In this document: positions 5,895-8,980 of the stretch, one piece after another
Position numbering within the stretch: position 1 is the stretch's first letter
Layout: each line of letters opens with the position of its first letter
Assembly: GCA_037721555.1 (NCBI GenBank)
Contig: JBBJOI010000070.1
Location: 1 to 8,980, forward strand
DNA: 8,980 bases
Reading direction: 5' to 3'
Source of the DNA: Gaiellasilicea sp037721555
Lineage (GTDB): Bacteria > Actinomycetota > Thermoleophilia > Gaiellales > Gaiellaceae
Position numbers and translations under genes: made by a program
The notes under the pieces: model-generated
What the model was told of the DNA's origin: nothing
Seen by the model: only the letters and a program-made list of their open reading frames with translations
Databases searched by the model: none

Positions 5895-6287
5895 ATGCCT
5901 GCGCCCTACACCCACAAGAGCCTCGACGGCGTCGAGGACTCGGCGCCGAGGTTCGGCGTCGGCGAGAGCCAGGAGGCTCGCTTCGCGAACGCTGCCCTCG
6001 AGACCGAGCAGACAGGGCTCAGCCACCACCGCCTCAAATCCGGCATGCGCCAGGCCTTCGCGCACAGGCACGAGGATGCGGAGGAGGTCTACGTCGTGAT
6101 CTCCGGGTCAGGCAGGGTGAAGCTCGACGACGATGTCGTGGAGCTCGAGCGGCTGGACGCCGTTCGCGTCTCCCCCGGTGTGATCCGTTCCTTCGAGGCC
6201 GGCAGCGACGGGCTCGAGCTCCTCGCCTTCGGCCCTCGCCGCGCCGACGACCGCGGCGAGATCGTCCACGGCTGGTGGGCAGACTAG
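5895..6287 (+). CDS. Small single-domain cupin protein
   Basis: The product has 130 residues and one cupin beta-barrel. Motif 1 is visible as AFAHRHEDAEEVYVVISGSG (54-73), giving metal-ligand candidates His57, His59 and Glu63 or Glu64. Motif 2 is SPGVIRSFEAG (93-103), where the usual histidine ligand is Arg98. That substitution means the metal site, if present, has three protein ligands or is lost. Single-domain cupins range from enzymes to sugar or small-molecule binding proteins, so no reaction is proposed. The ATG is well supported by GAGGAGG upstream. Two TAG stops in a row end the gene, and a hairpin follows. It is divergent from DUF1361 and convergent with the arsenic operon, and seems to be monocistronic. 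Confidence 0.88.
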   Translation: MPAPYTHKSLDGVEDSAPRFGVGESQEARFANAALETEQTGLSHHRLKSGMRQAFAHRHEDAEEVYVVISGSGRVKLDDDVVELERLDAVRVSPGVIRSFEAGSDGLELLAFGPRRADDRGEIVHGWWAD

Positions 6288-6322
6288 TAGGAGGGATCGG
6301 CGTTTTCCTCGGCGGTACGTCG

Positions 6323-6344
6323 GAGACGGTTGTTGAGCCGTTTC
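6323..6344 (+). terminator. Hairpin between cupin and arsenic operon ends
   Basis: GAGACGGTT (6323-6331) pairs with AGCCGTTTC (6336-6344) around a GTTG loop, giving 9 bp with two G-U pairs on the plus-strand RNA, 35 bases after the cupin stop. The G-U pairs would become A-C mismatches on the minus strand, so it favours cupin transcripts. A wider CGGTT/AACCG pairing (6327-6331 with 6354-6358) could serve either direction. No U-tract follows. Confidence 0.4.
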
Positions 6345-6371
6345 ACCGCTGCTAACCGAGGATGGGCTTAT

Positions 6372-6983
6372 CTACACGAGGGCGGCACACTTCTCCTCAC
6401 GTAAGCACTCCCGTGCCTCCCGATAGGCGAGCACCTCGACATACGATCGCACTGGCGCATCGTGGAAGCGAGCGAGTATGGCGTCGGCGCAGGCGCGGAT
6501 GTCTGCTCCAGGCTTCGTGCTCTCGAATTCCTCGACGAGTGGCGGGAGGAGATGCTCGAGCCGCCGGGCATGCGCCGTTCGGTCTGCGCGAATCGCGTCA
6601 CCGCCTTCGTCGATCGGCTTGCGAACGCGCTTCTCGATGTCGTCGCGGATCAGCCGCACCTCGTCGATCGTTTTTCCAGCCGGATCTTCTACTTCCCAGT
6701 CCTCGACGACGCCGGGGACATATGGACAGGTGTCAGAGCAATTGAGGGTGACGGCCCAGTCGGCGTGGAGCTGCATCTCGACGTCGATCTTCTTCGGTCG
6801 CCGCTCGGATAGATCGATCCCGACTTCGCGCATCGCCTCGATCACGTTGGGCCAGATCGCTTCAGCGGGAGCCTGGCCTGCCGATTCGGCGCGCAAGTCC
6901 TCGGGCGCGTAACGCTCGAAGAACGCCTGAGCGATCTGTGAACGTCCGGCGTTGTGGGTGCAGACGAACAAGACATAGCGCAT
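6372..6983 (-). CDS. arsC: Arsenate reductase (LMW-phosphatase type) with helical C-terminal domain
   Basis: Residues 1-133 form a low-molecular-weight phosphatase-type arsenate reductase that reduces As(V) to As(III) in the cytoplasm. The active-site loop CTHNAGRSQ (8-16) has Cys8 and Arg14; Cys82 and Cys86 in NCSDTCPYVPG are candidates for the disulfide relay used by thioredoxin-linked enzymes; Asp100 in VEDPAGK is the expected general acid. About 70 extra residues (134-203) follow, predicted helical from sequence (HARRLEHLLPPLVEEFE, CADAILARFHDAPVRSYVEV). They resemble, from memory, the three-helix domain found at the N-terminus of some actinobacterial ArsC-like proteins. The ATG is preceded by GGAGGAGG, which overlaps the stop codon of the preceding arsC, so translation is probably coupled. 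This is the last gene of the operon. Mycothiol-dependent chemistry is an alternative to the thioredoxin route. Confidence 0.92.
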   Translation of the reverse strand: MRYVLFVCTHNAGRSQIAQAFFERYAPEDLRAESAGQAPAEAIWPNVIEAMREVGIDLSERRPKKIDVEMQLHADWAVTLNCSDTCPYVPGVVEDWEVEDPAGKTIDEVRLIRDDIEKRVRKPIDEGGDAIRADRTAHARRLEHLLPPLVEEFESTKPGADIRACADAILARFHDAPVRSYVEVLAYREARECLREEKCAALV

Positions 6984-6995
6984 CGCTACCTCCTC

Positions 6996-7400
6996 CTAGA
7001 GACGTTGGTCGTCAAGATCTCTGACGAGCTGCTCCACACGGCAGGCGATCTCGTCGCGGATCTGGCGGACTTCCTCGATTGGGCGGTTCCTCGGGTCGGG
7101 GATGTCCCAGTAGATCCTCGTGGTGCCTGCTGGTGTGATCGGGCAGGCCTCCTCCCCACAGGTCGATACGACTGTGTCTACGGCGCGCACCTCGTTGTCG
7201 TCGAGCTTGCGGGGCACGTGATCGGACGCATCGATCCCGATCTCCTCGAGCGCGTCAATGACGACGGGATGAGCTGCTGCCCCGGGTTCGCTGCCGGCAG
7301 AGCGTGCCGTGTGCTTGTCGTGAGCGAGCCTGTTGAAGAGCCGTTCGGCGATCAGGGAGCGGCCGCTGTTCGCGACGCAGATGAAGAGCACGTTCGTCAA
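6996..7400 (-). CDS. arsC: Arsenate reductase, LMW-phosphatase/thioredoxin-linked type
   Basis: The 134-residue protein has the standard length of single-domain ArsC. The active-site loop CVANSGRS (8-15) supplies Cys8 and Arg14. Cys81 and Cys86 in STCGEEACPITPAG fit the second and third cysteines of the intramolecular disulfide cascade, and Asp102 in DIPDPRNRP is the general acid. It should convert arsenate to arsenite in the cytoplasm. The frame starts at TTG, overlapping the aquaporin stop in TTGA, a coupling arrangement like ATGA; AAGGCG upstream is a weak ribosome site. A GTG three codons later is the alternative start but would leave only four residues before Cys8. It differs much from the following arsC in sequence, so the two are not a recent duplication. 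Confidence 0.93.
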   Translation of the reverse strand: MTNVLFICVANSGRSLIAERLFNRLAHDKHTARSAGSEPGAAAHPVVIDALEEIGIDASDHVPRKLDDNEVRAVDTVVSTCGEEACPITPAGTTRIYWDIPDPRNRPIEEVRQIRDEIACRVEQLVRDLDDQRL

Positions 7401-8104
7401 GCCGCCTTCGCCTTCGCGTCACTGGCCTCGACCCCGGCTGGATCGGGATCCTCGTCCCGGACGAACTGGTAGGAGAGCGCGCCGAGGGCAGCCCCGAGGA
7501 GCGGCGCGGCAACATAGATCCAGAGCGTGTCGAGGTTCCCGGAAACAACGGCCGGCCCTGTCGAGCGGGCCGGGTTCATCGAGGCGCCGGTGATCGGGCC
7601 GCCAAAGAGCGCGTCGAGCGCAACGGTGCCGCCGATCGCGATTGCAGCAGCCTCACCGACCGCGCGGGTATCGGTAGCGACGCTCATGATCACGAACATC
7701 AGGAAGAAGGTCAGGACGACTTCCCAGAGGAACGCCTGCCCGGCGGAGCCCAACGGCAGCGTCGCACCAGCCTCGGCCACGTCACCGAGCGAGGCCCGCA
7801 GCACCAGGGCGGCGGCCAGGGCTCCCGAGAGCTGGGCTGCCCAGTAGCCGAGCGCTTTCGACCAGGGAAAGTGGCGCGTCAGCGAGAAGGCGAAGGTCAC
7901 GGCCGGGTTGAAGTGCGCGCCGGAGATGTGGCCGGTCGCGTAGATCATCGCCATGATCACGAGGCCGAACGTGAGGGCGATCCCGACGTGGCCGAGCCGC
8001 TCCGTCTTCGCCTCGACCATGATCGCCCCACAGCCCGCGAAGACGAGGGCGAAGGTGCCGATCGCCTCGGCAACGAGCGCTCGGACGACCGGCCCTCTCG
8101 ACAT
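7397..8104 (-). CDS. MIP-family aquaglyceroporin, NIP/AqpN-like, probable arsenite channel
   Basis: The 235-residue protein has six predicted membrane helices and both half-helix motifs, HFNPAVT (Asn66) and SMNPARS (Asn177). By counting from these motifs against E. coli AqpZ, the selectivity filter is Phe46, Ala165, Ala174, Arg180. AqpZ has Phe, His, Thr, Arg, so two bulky or polar positions are replaced by Ala, which should widen the pore for solutes such as arsenous acid or glycerol. The segment ALFGGPITGASMNPARSTGPA resembles plant NIPs and bacterial AqpN proteins, which are known from ars operons. With no ArsB or Acr3 in the window, it is likely to be the arsenite exit route by facilitated diffusion. 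A charged tail (217-235) is cytoplasmic. The ATG overlaps the arsM stop by one base (TGATG). Glycerol or water transport remains possible. Confidence 0.92.
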   Translation of the reverse strand: MSRGPVVRALVAEAIGTFALVFAGCGAIMVEAKTERLGHVGIALTFGLVIMAMIYATGHISGAHFNPAVTFAFSLTRHFPWSKALGYWAAQLSGALAAALVLRASLGDVAEAGATLPLGSAGQAFLWEVVLTFFLMFVIMSVATDTRAVGEAAAIAIGGTVALDALFGGPITGASMNPARSTGPAVVSGNLDTLWIYVAAPLLGAALGALSYQFVRDEDPDPAGVEASDAKAKAA

Positions 8105-8928
8105 CAGCAGCAGCCCGCGCGCGTCGCCGGTTCTATCACCGGCAGGCCCTTCCGCTCCGGCTCCCTCGTCTTGACCGCCTTGACGATGGCGCCGTGCATG
8201 CCGTCGGCGACCTGATGGGTGAAGCTGACCTCGATCTGCTCGAAGCCCGCCGCCCCAAGGCCTTCCTCGTACTCCGACTTCGAGAGCGCCCCGGCGATGC
8301 AGCCGATGAAGCTGCCCCGCTCACCACGCTCCTCCGGCGAGAGGCGATCCTCAGCAACGACGTCGGAGACACCGACGCGACCGCCGGGCTTCAGCACCCG
8401 GGCGATCTCTGTCAGCACCGTTGCCTTGTCGGTCGAGAGGTTGATCACGCAGTTCGAGATCACGACATCCACCGAGTCCGCCGGGAGCGGCACCTGCTCG
8501 ATGATTCCCTTGAGGAAGATCGCGTTCTCGACACCCGCCTCTTTCTGATTGCGGCGGGCGAGCGCGAGCATCTCGTCGGTCATGTCGAGCCCATAGGCGA
8601 GGCCGGCTCGCCCCACCCGCTTCGCGGAGAGGATCACGTCGATCCCGCCGCCCGAGCCGAGGTCGAGGACGGTCTCGCCCTCGCGCAGGTCGGCCACCGC
8701 GGTCGGATTACCGCAGCCCAGGGAGGCCAGCGCCGCCGCGTCAGGCAGCTCGCCGCGCTGCTCGGTGTCATAGAGCGCTTGCCCGAAACTCGAAGCGTCA
8801 CTCTCACCATCTGCGCAGCAAGAACCACTGCCGCGGCCGTTCATCTCCGTTCGGTCGGACACAGCGCGGGCCGACTCTGCATACCGCCGCCGCACCTCCT
8901 CACGCAACGCAGCAGCAGTGGTACTCAT
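8104..8928 (-). CDS. arsM: Arsenite S-adenosylmethionine methyltransferase
   Basis: ArsM transfers methyl groups from S-adenosylmethionine to As(III), yielding methylated, partly volatile arsenicals. The 274-residue product starts with the typical helix LREEVRRRYAESA and has the SAM-binding motif VLDLGSGGGIDV (87-98), then AYGLDMTDEML, SNCVINLS (158-165) and LKPGGRVGVSDVV. Cysteines expected to bind arsenic are Cys72 (SLGCGNP), Cys160 and Cys210; the 50-residue spacing of the last two equals that of the algal CmArsM pair as I recall it. Cys37-Cys38 in SCC may supply the fourth conserved cysteine. A Cys-Cys pair also ends the protein (273-274). The ATG lies one base after the stop of the upstream gene, and AAGGGAG sits about 12 bases before it. 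Next to arsC and the channel gene, the role is secure. Confidence 0.95.
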   Translation of the reverse strand: MSTTAAALREEVRRRYAESARAVSDRTEMNGRGSGSCCADGESDASSFGQALYDTEQRGELPDAAALASLGCGNPTAVADLREGETVLDLGSGGGIDVILSAKRVGRAGLAYGLDMTDEMLALARRNQKEAGVENAIFLKGIIEQVPLPADSVDVVISNCVINLSTDKATVLTEIARVLKPGGRVGVSDVVAEDRLSPEERGERGSFIGCIAGALSKSEYEEGLGAAGFEQIEVSFTHQVADGMHGAIVKAVKTREPERKGLPVIEPATRAGCC

Positions 8929-8929
8929 T

Positions 8930-8980
8930 TCAACAACACACTCCCTTCAGGTCGGCGAGAGCAGCGACCTGCTCCATCGC
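8930..8980 (-). CDS. C-terminal end of the gene upstream of arsM (partial)
   Basis: A minus-strand frame enters from the window edge, reads AMEQVAALADLKGVCC and stops at TGA one base before the arsM ATG. Codons carry the local G/C bias and the tight spacing fits an operon gene. The short tail cannot be assigned. An ArsR-family repressor would be the usual gene in this position, and a terminal Cys pair could bind arsenite in such a protein, but that is inference from context only. Confidence 0.55.
   Translation of the reverse strand, partial: AMEQVAALADLKGVCC

Noticed and set aside
6462..7472. Plus-strand frames opposite the arsenate reductase genes
   Set aside because: They are antisense to genes with intact CX5R active sites and show no recognisable domain.

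Overview
The window is GC-rich with strongly G/C-biased third codon positions, GTG/TTG starts and short or absent Shine-Dalgarno leaders. It fits a high-GC actinobacterium. A deep-branching Thermoleophilia-like (Solirubrobacterales/Gaiellales) origin is my guess from gene content, not something the sequence proves. Ten complete protein genes and two gene ends are supported, and I see no rRNA, tRNA, CRISPR array or insertion sequence.

Region 1 (1-974): the last codons of a plus-strand gene meet, stop codon on stop codon, a minus-strand pair: clpS (N-degron adaptor) followed by a membrane-anchored class I cytochrome c. A 41-bp divergent intergenic region with a TATA-like core separates clpS from the next gene.

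Region 2 (975-2573): a plus-strand M29-family metallo-aminopeptidase, then about 380 bp with no convincing gene. This gap holds a hairpin after the aminopeptidase, a perfect 12-bp inverted repeat with an 81-bp spacer, and a 14-bp perfect hairpin that probably terminates the opposing operon.

Region 3 (2574-5812, minus strand, in transcription order): a DUF1361 membrane protein, a proline iminopeptidase-type alpha/beta hydrolase (S33), and an ECF sigma factor whose start codon directly abuts the hydrolase stop. The sigma factor is the most unusual gene. About 170 residues of normal ECF sequence are followed by one predicted membrane segment and about 300 residues of Gly/Ala- and Pro-rich sequence with three blocks of short tandem repeats, so it looks like a membrane-tethered sigma factor with a wall-facing stalk.

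Region 4 (5813-6371): a divergently transcribed small cupin, followed by a hairpin between convergent genes.

Region 5 (6372-8980, minus strand): a compact arsenic-resistance operon. In order of transcription it has the end of an unidentified upstream gene (last residues Cys-Cys), arsM (As(III) S-adenosylmethionine methyltransferase), an NIP-like aquaglyceroporin in the place usually held by an arsenite efflux pump, and two different low-molecular-weight-phosphatase-type arsenate reductases. The second reductase carries an extra helical C-terminal domain. Genes overlap by 1-4 bases or are separated by 1-12 bases. Together they would reduce arsenate to arsenite, let arsenite leave by facilitated diffusion, and methylate what remains.

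Three genes have peptide-degradation roles (ClpS, the M29 aminopeptidase and the proline iminopeptidase), but they lie in at least three transcription units, so a functional link is only suggestive.
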